Source: Pristionchus mayeri (lineage: Eukaryota; Nematoda; Chromadorea; Rhabditida; Neodiplogasteridae). From it: a stretch of 64,000 nt of DNA. The position numbers and the translations under genes were made by a program. The first letter of the stretch is position 1. Each line of letters begins with the position of its first letter. The stretch lies in NCBI GenBank assembly GCA_036245805.1, contig BTRK01000003.1, forward strand, positions 40,441,215 through 40,505,214, in the 5' to 3' direction. Of the stretch, positions 54,975 through 64,000 are shown piece by piece. The notes beneath the pieces were generated by a model. It did no database searches. It saw nothing but the letters and a program-made list of their open reading frames with translations, and had not been told where the DNA came from.

Positions 54975-56203
54975 CAGTAGCGCCAGTTTGTAGACGATTT
55001 GTAATTTTGATACAACTTTCGCTACAGTTGACTTAGCAAGTTAGATGTTGGGGCGCTATATAGCAAATCCATCGAGGAATACGATGCGTAATTTGCGTCA
55101 TCACTTGCATCATCACTGATTGCGTAGTGATGACGCAATCGAACAACACTTTTTCAAACATCCATTATTCTTACATAGATTTTTTCCTGCTGGCCAAACT
55201 TTCTGAGGTTGGAGTCATGACTGAGGCCTACCCAGAATAAATTTTTGAAAGTGCTGCGCTGTCGCACATTGGTTGAAGTCGTGCTGCAAAAACATGGTCT
55301 GAAATTCAAATCTCGGTTTCTAGACTATCTAGGGACTGGTTCAAGGCATCAAAATGATCGCCATCATGAGTCCAGATGATCCTGAGAATATGAAAACAAT
55401 ATCCCGAAATTTGCCCTCAGGGCACGAAAAAATCCCTTTTTTGGATGGCCATTATTTGGACATTCATAACTATGTGGAAAATGTAGCTAAAAATCTGGTG
55501 TTTGCATAGGAATGTTCAAAATGTATTGAAGATCTGATTCCCAACTTTTTAGAGCGATTGGATATCTTTCCTGCCGCGGCGATCGTTTTCGGGAGGGATA
55601 CTAGGGTCGGGAAACGCCCTGTTTACGCACTCTCGTCGTCTGCACTCTCTCGCCCATAGGGGTAAACAAGGTGTTCCCCGACCCTAGTATCCCTCCCGAA
55701 AACGATCGCCGCGGGCAGGAAAGATATCCATTCGCTCTAAAAAGTTGGTAATCAGATCTTCAATACATTTTGAACATTCCTATGCAAAAACCAGATTTTT
55801 ACCTTTTCCCATGTAGCTATGAATGTCCAAAAATGGCCATCCAAAAAAGCGATTTTTTCGTGCACTGAGGGCAAATTTCGGGATATTGTTTTCATATTCT
55901 CAGGATCATCTGGACTCATGGTGGCGATCATTTAATGCCTTGAACCAGTCTCTAGATAGTCTAGAAGCCGAGATCTGAATTTCGGACCATGTTTTTGCAG
56001 CACGACTGCAGCCAATGTGCGACTGCTCAGCACTTTCAAAAATTTATTCTGGGTAGGCCTCAGTCATGACTCCAACCTCAGAAAGTTTGGCCAGCGGGAA
56101 AAAATCCATGTAAGAATAATGGAAAACATCTAACTTGCTAAATCAACTGTAGCGAAAGTTATATCAAAATTACAAATCGTCTACAAACTTTCTGGCGCTA
56201 CTG
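54975..56203. mobile_element. Tc1-type foldback (CAGTAGCGCC family), full length
   Basis: Ends CAGTAGCGCCAGTTTGTAGA / ...GGCGCTACTG, TA on both sides (54973-54974, 56204-56205), 1229 bp. The arms run about 550 bp, meeting at 'ggtaaacaaggtgttccccgaccctag'. The truncated copy is at 23749-24943. It lies 8 bp from the preceding foldback, and its right end abuts Helitron sequence. No transposase. Confidence 0.88.
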
Positions 56204-56205
56204 TA

Positions 56206-56561
56206 GATCAGTGTCACGCCGTCTGTTCGGATTGCGAAATCGGTATGGAGGGAAGGATGACGTTAGAAAGGCAATGGTCCATTACCGTATACCAATCAAT
56301 AATTAGCATGGATCAACTACCGTATATCAATCGATAATTAGCCGTGGGTCAACCATTATTCCGTGGGTCAGATATGTGATTTTGACCGTTCATCTTTGAG
56401 CTACCGCATAGCAATCAATAATTAGCTTTGGGTCAATTACCGCATACCAATCGTTAATTAGCCATGGGTCAAATATTATTCCGTGGGTTAGATTTATGAT
56501 TTTATTTTTGAACTCCGCTAGGACAGGACCCCCGCCGAAGGCGGGTTCCAGCCAGGCTAGT
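56206..56561 (+). mobile_element. Helitron 3' end
   Basis: Ends with the hairpin CCCGCC-GAA-GGCGGG, 11 nt, then CTAG followed by T, which is the textbook Helitron 3' terminus. Upstream are degenerate 'accgtataccaatcaataattagc' and 'ccgtgggtcagat' repeats in inverse orientation to those at 18896-19390, and 'gtctgttcggattgcgaaat' (56222-56241). The 5' part is cut off by the Tc1-type element. No Rep/helicase coding is seen. Confidence 0.75.
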
Positions 56562-56567
56562 ATGCTT

Positions 56568-57301
56568 AGGGACCACAAGGTGGATGGCCGAAATTATCAC
56601 ACAGGCCTAATTGTGTGGTTAATGTGTTCCCATGGGGCTAAATAGGATCATGCATTTTGAATTAGGTTAATATCTAATGTTTGAGCCAAGATAAAGCCCA
56701 AAATGTGGGTGAATTGAGCATAACGTGAAAGGCCCAAAACGGGAGACGAGAGAATGAGGGGCGGAGCCTATTTCTCCATTGCATCTTCAATTCTCGACAA
56801 GATCGGATAGGGCTTCGCCGGACTCTGCGGAGGAAGGAAGAGGGGCTTTCTCGTATTTAGGGTGCTCTCTAGTCGCGCTGGGTGAGAGAAGGACGAGAGG
56901 AGTGGATGGAGAGGGGAGAGAGGACGCGGGGAGTGTCACGAGCCATGCGCGTTTCGAAATCGAAGAGACACATTATGAGTTCGCAACCAAATGACTAGTT
57001 CAAAAATGAATTTGGAAGCTCTTTTAATTCTCTATCGAATGAGCCTCCGTGACCCTGGAAAATCCTTTTCTGAGTAGGTCAGCATACGAGTTTTATAGTT
57101 TTCGCTCTACAAAACTTGTATGCTTACCTACTTAGAGATGGATTTTCCAGGGTCATGGAAGCTCATTCGATAGAGGATGAAAAGAGCTTCCAAATTCAGT
57201 TTTGAACTAGTGATTAGGTTGCGAATGAAGCCTGTGTCCCCCTGATCTCGCTTTCGCGGAGGAAAGTGTCAGTGCCGAGTGGGCGGAGCTTGCGGTGTCT
57301 A
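56568..57301. mobile_element. hAT-type element, TAGGGACCACAAGG family, copy 2
   Basis: Ends TAGGGACCACAAG / CTTGCGGTGTCTA with a perfect 8-bp duplication AGTATGCT (56560-56567, 57302-57309). It is inserted so that the target duplication includes the last two bases of the Helitron CTAG. An inner foldback (57000-57060 against 57150-57215) around 'cttttcatcctctatcgaatgagc' is specific to this copy. No transposase. A 71-residue frame is not recognisable. Confidence 0.85.
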
Positions 57302-58147
57302 AGTATGCTGAATATAACAACAAATTGCATTTTATAAATGACCGTTGAATTATTATTTTTTTAATATTAAAACCATTACATTTCAGCTGATTACCAAGCT
57401 GACAATGTGAGGAGTCTCATTCGCCATCTCGCGAGTTGCTGGTTACCGTCGCACGCAAACTGAGTGGCTAGTGAGAAGTTAGTGATTCGTTCTATCTCTA
57501 TTTGCAGTCGTTCATTAGCTTCGTTCCCATGGTATATTCCAATATTGGACGCAAAATATTTTTACTCACGAATGTTTGTAATCGATTGAAAGTTTACCGT
57601 GAACAAATATAAAGGTTGTTGAGTGACTGGCTAGAATGTTCGGTATTTATTTACGGCATTGTAATATTTAATCCATCAATCGATTAATATTATATTACCG
57701 TATTATTTAATGAAATTGGCAGGACTTTGTGAATTTATCTGGTAATATTTCCCCTCTTTCCAGTTGCCCATCCAAAGAGGTATGAAATACTTTCTTATCT
57801 CATGAGTAGGTGTTATTGTGAGATTGTGAGACGACCGTTCACAAAAGAGTAATAGTCAAGTCGTTGCACGAATGCTCAGGATGGATCAATTGGAAAAAAA
57901 ATTGTCGACATTTTCTGCGCACCCTCTGATACTCATCGTATTTTATAACCCTAACGTGTATTTCCTAGCCCTGTTAGACTCTGGTTTCGCCACTTCTAAA
58001 TAGGGAATGTTGTTTGAAAGTTTTAGTTAACGTCTTGGTTCGTCGTTTATAAAAAATGAGAAAAATTTGCTATTAGATATCACAGAAAGAGCTAATCTTC
58101 CACTGAGCTAATCTTTTATTTTTGATCTCTAATCTCCATTCTTTCAG
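57302..58147. repeat. Unit sequence in plus orientation
   Basis: 57330-57760 is AT-rich without recognised features. 57830-57990 matches the exon-2-to-exon-3 intron of the MVK-like unit in plus orientation (gtgagacgaccgttcacaaaagagtaatagtcaagtcgttgcacgaatgctcaggatggatcaatt...), but exon 2 itself is degraded. 57985-58030 'ctggtttcgccacttctaaatagggaatg' is the shared intron core. Confidence 0.5.
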
Positions 58148-58614
58148 GTGGATGGTAATATGAAGTGGGTGTAGGAGCACCTGGACAGGATTCACAAGTG
58201 GTCCAGTTCAGCTGAGAGTCTCATTCAAGGGAGAGTGGGACGCAGGTGTGTGCCCGATTCCGAGGTTTACTTCAACGGTCGTTATCAGCTGCAAAAATAT
58301 CCCAAAAAGACCCTGCATAACGAAAATGATTTGATATTTTTCTGTTCAATAGAAGGATACCTGTTTCATGTTGTCTACGAAAACCATTGTCACTTGTATC
58401 ACGCAATCGTAGATTATTCTTTTTCTCAAAAAATGAAATGACACTCTAAACTGTCCTCACCTTTCTCAGGCACGTCAGCTCATGATGTACATGATCACAT
58501 CTGAGTTGGTCCGACGGGGCTACGATGTGTGGCAGCCCCCACTCAGAGGACCCGGAGTGGTGGAACACGCGAGACGACCCGCACTATTCTCCAGTCCCGC
58601 TACAGCCGCACCAG
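58148..58614 (+). pseudogene. MVK-like exon 3 + intron + C-terminal exon, plus strand
   Basis: Exon 3 follows ttctttcag and reads VDGNMKWV, stop, EHLDRIHKWSSSAESLIQGR. The HG is changed to QG. After a roughly 225-bp intron and acceptor ctttctcag the C-terminal exon (58470-58614) is fully open: ARQLMMYMITSELVRRGYDV, then WQPPLRGPGVVEHARRPALF, with GT after CCAG. It is the only copy of this exon pair in the plus orientation. Confidence 0.75.
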
Positions 58615-60879
58615 GTATAATGTAACGAGGGAAACGTAGGAGTAACTACTAATTAACGTAAGTGTAACCTAAAATGAACATTTAATGAAGTCATCATTTG
58701 AAAAAAAATTACAATAGAACACAAAATGAAATTTCCGACGTGAATGGTACGAATCCCCATTTCACAAAGTTCACAAATCAGTATTTAGCTCACATTTAAC
58801 TCATGGTGACCCACCAAACGAGGAACTGCCCATGGCTGCTGATGCATCTGCAGAAGGGGAGAAGGATTCGATTGGGGAAACGGGATTTTTACACAACCGA
58901 TTCTTAGACAGGGATTGACAATCATCCATCCCCGCATTATTAAGTTCAGTATTTAGTTCATTATTTAGTATGCCTGTTATTCCTTCTCCGCCGCTATTAC
59001 CACAGATATTCAGATAGCCTCACTGAATCAAAAGTTTAAAAATCAACCAAGTGCACTTATGCTGCTGCTCGTCTACTCCATCATGTGATAGCTACTGACC
59101 CCAATACTCGTCGCTTTCTATACCAAAAACATCCCAATAGTTTTTCGAATGATACTAAGTCAGAGATCAAAGAGTATAGGCAACAACTTTCAACTAGTAA
59201 TACTAGCGCTCTGATATGACCTCATTGAGAAATTATCAGATAATCCTGGAATGGAATAATGAATTTAATAAATGTGGATACATTCCCAAATCATTGTTAC
59301 ACAATTTTCCAAAATGTCGAGTAGATTTTTTTTTCGAAACGGCACCATACTACAATTGGATATCGAATGGAATTGTCGACATCTACCATTTACGAATCTC
59401 CATTTCACCAAGTTCACACACTTCTCGCATTTCCCAGGATGCTTTTGCGAGCGTGGATGCTGCTGATCGACCGCAGCAAGAGGAACTGCCTGCTGGTGAT
59501 ACGGTACCGCAAGGGAGAAGTATTCGAAAGGAAGGGGGGAATGTTGGATGCTTATGATCAGATAACAGTATCATATTTTTACAATACAATTTCGCAGTGA
59601 GGAATTGGCAGCCATTCATTTTCGTATAATTTAATTCAACCACTAAATCAGAGTTGCCCTGGGACAGAATCCGAGAAATAATGAAGTGCATTCCATCTGT
59701 CAGCCAAGATACCAGAACATTTTTGTTCTCCCTTCCTGATAAGATCTTGACAAAAATATAAAATGAACCCGGTACATTACTCGCTCCCACTCGCATACTT
59801 CCCCTTCTGATCACAACAACCATAATCAATGAATAAATGACAGTATGCAGATAAAAGTATTCCCAATAACACTATTCTTATTCTTATTATTCTTATTATT
59901 TATTCACCAGCATATATATGGGACGGGAGTATTAAAAAGTTCATTTTTTGAATATCCGTGGCCCTTGCCAAATTGCCCTGTTTTCTCAGTGATGGTACAA
60001 ATTGGAACCGGAAAAATAGAAACCGGCATTTTGGGACTGGTTGTTTTGGAACATCTTTCTTGGAAGTGGTCGTTTTGGAAATTTTTTTCATTTTTTTTCA
60101 TTTTTTTTCATTTTCTTAAAACTCATCTATTCCTTTCAAATCTTTTTGTATCAACGTTTACTGTATGAGATCTTACATATTTCCTATTCAGGATCTACTG
60201 TTATCACCAGTCCCACGAAAAATCTTTAAAAACCAAAAAAAACAAAAATTTTCCAAAACGACCATTTCCAAAAAAAATTTCCAAAACGACCAGTTCCAAA
60301 AATAATGTTCTAATACGGTAATTTACGAAATTAAAGTTCCAACTTGTTCCATTACCGTTTTCTCGTGGATTGTCTCTTAAAAGTGGCGAAGCCAGAGCCA
60401 AACAGGATTAGGAAATGCATGTTTAAGGTTGAAAATTGAAGGAATCTGTAGCGTAAAATTGAGTTCACTGAGAAGTCACTGCATTGAAATTACTCATGAC
60501 GAGTCGAACTTCATTCAGCTCTCAATCCTGAATCGACCGGGTCTATTTCGTAATGTCAACTATTCGAAAATTTTCCGATTGGTCCATCCTGGAGCATCCG
60601 AGATTCGACCTGGCTTCTACTTTTTTGAGAATTATCGTCCCGCGATAACGACTTCATTTTTTTTACAATATGCATCCTCATCTCTCTCAATGGGCGACTC
60701 GAGCAGGATGAAAGGATGGTCATGTGATGAACCTCATCATACTCTTGCCAATTCCCTTAATTAGTATTATTGGACAATCTTTACTTGGTGGAGGCTATCT
60801 TATAATTGATGATAACGAATCCTGAACAAACCATCCAGTTAGTCAATGACAGTTGAACAACATTACATCTGGCTTCCGG
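58615..60879. repeat. Unit sequence including marker at 59.75 kb
   Basis: 58810-58880 ('gacccaccaaacgaggaactgcccatggctgctgatgcatctgcagaagggg'), 59450-59560 and 59620-59700 are unit segments. 59745-59815 is the marker. 60000-60120 and 60230-60310 form an inverted repeat ('ttttggaaatttttttc' / 'ccatttccaaaaaaaatttccaaaacgacc'). 60490-60720 holds the intron/exon-2 border of a minus-oriented unit (ttttccgattggtccatcctggagcatccg). Frames up to 148 codons have no recognised domain. Confidence 0.5.
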
Positions 60880-61020
60880 TCGAGACTAAGCTGGTAATAC
60901 GAAAGGCAAAATGCCTGGAGACGATTCGCAAGTGGACCATGTCCTCTTACAATCCGAGTCTGCCTGAAAGAGCAGAGATTACAGAGATTAGTGATCATAG
61001 ATCAAAGATTAGCTTAGAAT
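60880..61020. pseudogene. Second chimeric MVK-like exon 3 junction
   Basis: The plus strand reads KCLETIRKWTMS, then passes at 60938 into the inverse of an exon 3 start ('tcttacaatccgagtctgcctgaaagagcag'). It has the same head-to-head structure as 53.44-53.57 kb but in the other orientation. This suggests the two arose from one inverted-duplication event and were copied with the unit. Confidence 0.45.
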
Positions 61021-61146
61021 GTAGACTTTTGTGAATTACGAAATTACAAATTACGCAATTCGAAATTAGCAATTACGAAATTCTTGCAAAATAATCGAAA
61101 ATGAATCTTCCGTATCCTAGCATTGTCCTGACATATCCTTCCTACA

Positions 61147-61272
61147 GTATACCTGGAGCAGCAGCGGAGTGGAGAATAGTGCGGTCGTCTCGCGTTATCC
61201 ACCACTCTGGTCCTCCAAGTGAGGGCTGCTGCTACACATCGTAGCCCAGTCGGACCAAGCCAGAGGTGATTA
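61147..61272 (-). pseudogene. MVK-like C-terminal exon cut by a transposon
   Basis: The minus strand retains LVRLGY-like 'LVRLGYDV', with 3-nt insertions around 'gctgctgctacac', then the PALFS-like tail and 'ctccaggtatac' end. The 5' part of the exon is cut off at 61272, where the TAGGGCGGC element begins. Confidence 0.55.
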
Positions 61273-61273
61273 C

Positions 61274-62765
61274 TAGGGCGGCGAAAATGGCTCATCGGGT
61301 CAACTTGTTTACCCGCGAGTGCGGGTCAGAGTCGAGCCGTGCGGGTCAGACGCGCTCTCTCGTTTATTGCCCCCTCCCTGGCGGGTGAGCCGATTGAGTG
61401 CGGGTCACGGCTCGTTAGGACAATGAAGGCGCAGACTTGAAAGAAACGTGTCGCATAGCTGTTCCCGCGCTCTCGATTTATTCAAACCACCAACATTTAT
61501 TCTACTTTACAGTGTTAGAGTTACTTAACGGAGGCATCGCGCCGTTAAAGAGAGGGAGAAGCCCTCATTTCGCAGGCGGAGGGCGCGCTCGCATAAATAT
61601 CGCACCTTTCATTTTCAACGGTACAACGAACGAGCTGAAATGTTTTGAAATTTTCAAACTTTTCAAGACGATTGTGGGCTTCCTAGCAAGTTTATCTGAA
61701 AATCCTTTCATTTCTGTGTTCCTCGTATGAGATTACATTAATTCACAATAAGCTAAACTCAAATATTTATCTTTTTATATTAGAAATGGTTCTTCGCAGG
61801 CGGAGGGCGCGCTCGCATAAATATCGCACCTTTCATTTTCAACGGTACAACGAACGAGCTGAAACGTTTTGAAATTTTCAAACTTTTCAAGACGATTGTG
61901 GGCTTCCTAGCAAGTTTATCTGAAAATCCTTTCATTTCTGTGTTCCTCGTATGAGATTACATTAATTCACAATAAGCTAAACTCAAATATTTATCTTTTT
62001 ATATTAGAAATGGCTCTTTAAAATCATGGGAATTTTTCCTATGTTTAGCATCGTCGGAAATCGCAAGCTCCCCCCCCCCTTTGCTAACACTATAAGTTAA
62101 CGATTTCTTATAGAAATACTGCATATTTTGATTTGATTTCTCGCGATATTAAGTAATTTAATGTGAGAAACACATAATTTTCAGGATTTACCTCTATAAT
62201 TGTTAGGAAGCCCGTAAGATGCTTGAAACTTTTGAAAATTTCAAAACGTTTCAGCTTGTTCATTGTACCGTTGAAAATGAAAGGTACGATAGGCAGGCGA
62301 GAGGGCGCGCTCTAACTTCGCCGGGTCAGAGCGAGGGCAGAGGGGCGCGATGCGTGCGTTCAAGGGCTGCCTTAACGAGCCGTACGGGTCAGATGCGGGT
62401 CAAGGCATTTCTCTGCTCTCCGTGGACGTATCGCTTAGCAATTAGTACCTATTTGATAAGCTCGATGAGAGCTATCGAAAACATGTAAATTTGTGTGGAT
62501 AATTTTGATTTTCAATTGCACACCGTCAGAATGGTAAAGAGAGCTATGGGGATGTCGCTCGTCTCCCTGGCGCTCTCTCGCTCTCCAATGCTCTCTCGCT
62601 TATCTTTTGTGAATTTTCGACTTGATCATTTTTGTTCGAAGACAGGATTTCGATAGCTCTCGTCGAGCTGATTTCAACGGTGTAGAGCACATCCAATTTC
62701 GCAAATTTAGTGCTAAGAAAATCCTCAACCCGCATCTGACCCGTACGGGAAAATGACTCGACCGC
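61274..62765. mobile_element. TAGGGCGGC-family hAT-type element containing a nested insertion
   Basis: The left end TAGGGCGGCGAAAATGG and the 'cgggtca' repeats are as in 4135-4483. The right end is degenerate ('cgcatctgacccgtacgggaaaatgactcga', about 62732-62765), and no TSD could be matched. The interior carries the 979-bp CACGGC element. Right of that, 62500-62600 is rich in gctctctcg motifs. Confidence 0.55.
61406..62384. mobile_element. CACGGCTCGTTA-family element, 979 bp, nested
   Basis: Ends CACGGCTCGTTAGGACAATG / ...CTTAACGAGCCGTA, perfect 5-bp duplication CGGGT (61401-61405, 62385-62389). It contains a 224-bp direct duplication (61571-61794, 61795-62018) that is nearly identical, and the inverse of its inner segment near 62200-62290 ('cttttgaaaatttcaaaacgtttcagc'). 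The 97-residue frame inside is not recognisable. It is the longer relative of 51700-51987. Confidence 0.85.
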
Positions 62766-64000
62766 TGAAGTCGCTTAAGAAATATGTTGATTTTCTCAGA
62801 TAGTCTGTTTTATAGTTTTCACCGATTACATGACGCTGAACAGTACCGAAAATCCTTTGATGTCCCATCGAATAACGAAATGTTCATAAGCTAGACGTTA
62901 TCCAGCACTGGTCACATATTATTTATAAAAAAAAATGTCAAACCGACCCGGTGCACTCTCGCTTTACCTCGACTACTTCACCTTGTGATCATCAATGTAG
63001 CCAATGCTAGATTGATCCTAATTTGTACAATTAAAATTAAGTCAAACATTAAACATCAAGCACTTACTGGCTACAATCAACTTGAGCGACAAGTAAGATT
63101 ACGCGTCTAAGGCGTAATCTCATCTTAGTCGGTGGCTTCGCAGAACCCGGAGATCGACTCTCGGATGAGGGAGAGGACGGGATGGAAAGATAGACTTCTT
63201 TTCTTTTCGTACGCTACATCCATGAGAGGCCAGAATCCGGGTGTTGTGTAGAACTCAGGAGTAATTACAATTTTTTTATAAAATACCCGAAAAAGAAGCT
63301 TCCGTACCCTATCATTACCCTATCTATCATGTATTCTCATATCCTCCCTACAGTACCTGGAGCGGCAGCGGAGTGGAGAATAGTGCGGGTCGTCTCGCGT
63401 GTTTAACTTAGAATACGAACTTTTAAAGATAACCAGACGATGCAATATTTTTTTAAAATTTTGTTATAAACCATACCCCAACAGCTAATCGACAACTTTA
63501 GAACTGCATGCTCTATTTAGAAGTGGCGAAACCAGAGCCTAACAGGATTAGGAAATGCACTTCGAGGGTTGAAAATAGGAGGGATCTGTTGTGTAAAATC
63601 GAACTCACTGAGCAGTCGCTGCATTGAATTTACTCATGACGATTACTTCATTAAGCTATCAAGCCTGAATCAACCGGGTCGATTTCCCCATGTCTACAAT
63701 TCGGAAAGTTTTGGAAAGTTTTAGAGTTAACGGACGCAGAAAATGTAAACAGAACGAAACATTTTCGATTGATCCATCCTGGAGCATTCGAACTTCGACC
63801 TGACTACTACTATTTTGAGAACTGTCATGCAATAATAACAACTTCACTATTTTTGCAATACTCATCCTCACCTCTCTCAATGGTCGGCTCAAGCAGGAGT
63901 AAAGGATGGTCATGTGATGAACCTCACACAATTTTTGCCAATTACCTTAATTATTATAATTAAACAATCTTTAATTGGTGGACGTTATCATACAATTGAT
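62766..64000. repeat. Unit sequence including marker at 62.95 kb and MVK-like remnants
   Basis: Marker at 62940-62990, then 'gtctaaggcgtaatctcatcttagtcgg' and 'cagaacccggagatcgactctcggatgaggg'. The minus strand at 63356-63402 is the last 45 bp of a C-terminal exon (ctccagtacctggagcggcagcggagtggagaatag). 63500-63560 is the shared intron core. 63740-63790 is a worn exon-2 border (gaaacattttcgattgatccatcctggagcattcg). The unit continues past the window. Confidence 0.5.

Overview
This is a eukaryotic, non-coding-dominated window, most likely from a nematode and possibly a Caenorhabditis-like genome. The clues are AT-rich DNA, short introns ending in TTTCAG or CTTTCTCAG, a GTAAGT donor, an RTE-type LINE fragment, a Helitron 3' end, mariner/Tc1-type elements and many foldback MITEs. 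The genus call is inference. I found no complete, intact gene. All the long open frames are artefacts of repeats whose period is a multiple of three, or shadows of inverted repeats.

The background is a diverged array of one repeating locus-sized unit. One marker segment (a run resembling 'ccgacccggtgcactctcgctt...cctacttcaccttgtgg') appears about 16 times in 64 kb, always in the same direction, near 3.65, 7.26, 10.05, 10.43, 11.3, 22.55, 26.8, 31.2, 36.67, 37.1, 41.85, 45.63, 48.7, 51.2, 59.75 and 62.95 kb. Interspersed in the same units are fragments of a mevalonate kinase (MVK, GHMP kinase family) gene. These are an N-terminal exon with the motif SAPGKIILFGDHAVVYGR, a second exon around VTLDIP, a third with LDTIRKWS...SLIHG..SG.DA, and a C-terminal exon with ITSELVRLGYDVWQPPLGGPG. 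The N-terminal exon occurs at 10.6 (fragment), 22.7, 25.6, 26.4, 32.1, 40.1 and 51.2 kb. The third and C-terminal exons occur repeatedly between 8.9 and 63.4 kb. Several copies keep the exon-intron-exon order and splice sites, but each carries stops, frameshifts, insertions or lost exons. The middle of the kinase, including the Gly-rich third GHMP motif, is not recognisable anywhere.

Into this array has gone an unusually dense load of short DNA transposons. Many have exact target-site duplications, and some of those can be confirmed from 'empty' paralogous units in the same window. They include hAT-type elements (8-bp TSD) at 4135, 6096, 21638, 40732, 52248 and 56568; a PIF/Harbinger-type MITE at 5058; Tc1/mariner-type elements (TA) at 6633, 44063, 46872, 49022, 50586 and 54975; and piggyBac-like TTAA elements at 39685 and 53688. 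A family with CACGGC ends and 5-bp TSDs lies at 36764, 51700 and 61406. Foldbacks with arms up to 0.7 kb lie at 483, 13976, 32949, 35515, 42722 and 54191. A 5'-truncated RTE LINE lies at 30456 and a Helitron 3' end at 56206-56561.

Region 16.15-19.39 kb is a satellite block. It holds 2.2 kb of polypyrimidine with a 192-bp higher-order period, then a 39-bp minisatellite in which most units contain a four-pentamer heat-shock element (TTCnnGAAnnTTCnnGAA), then a 120-bp tandem repeat related to the Helitron at 56.2 kb. The most notable features are the MVK fragment array, the HSE minisatellite, and the density of hairpin-forming elements that could template double-stranded RNA.
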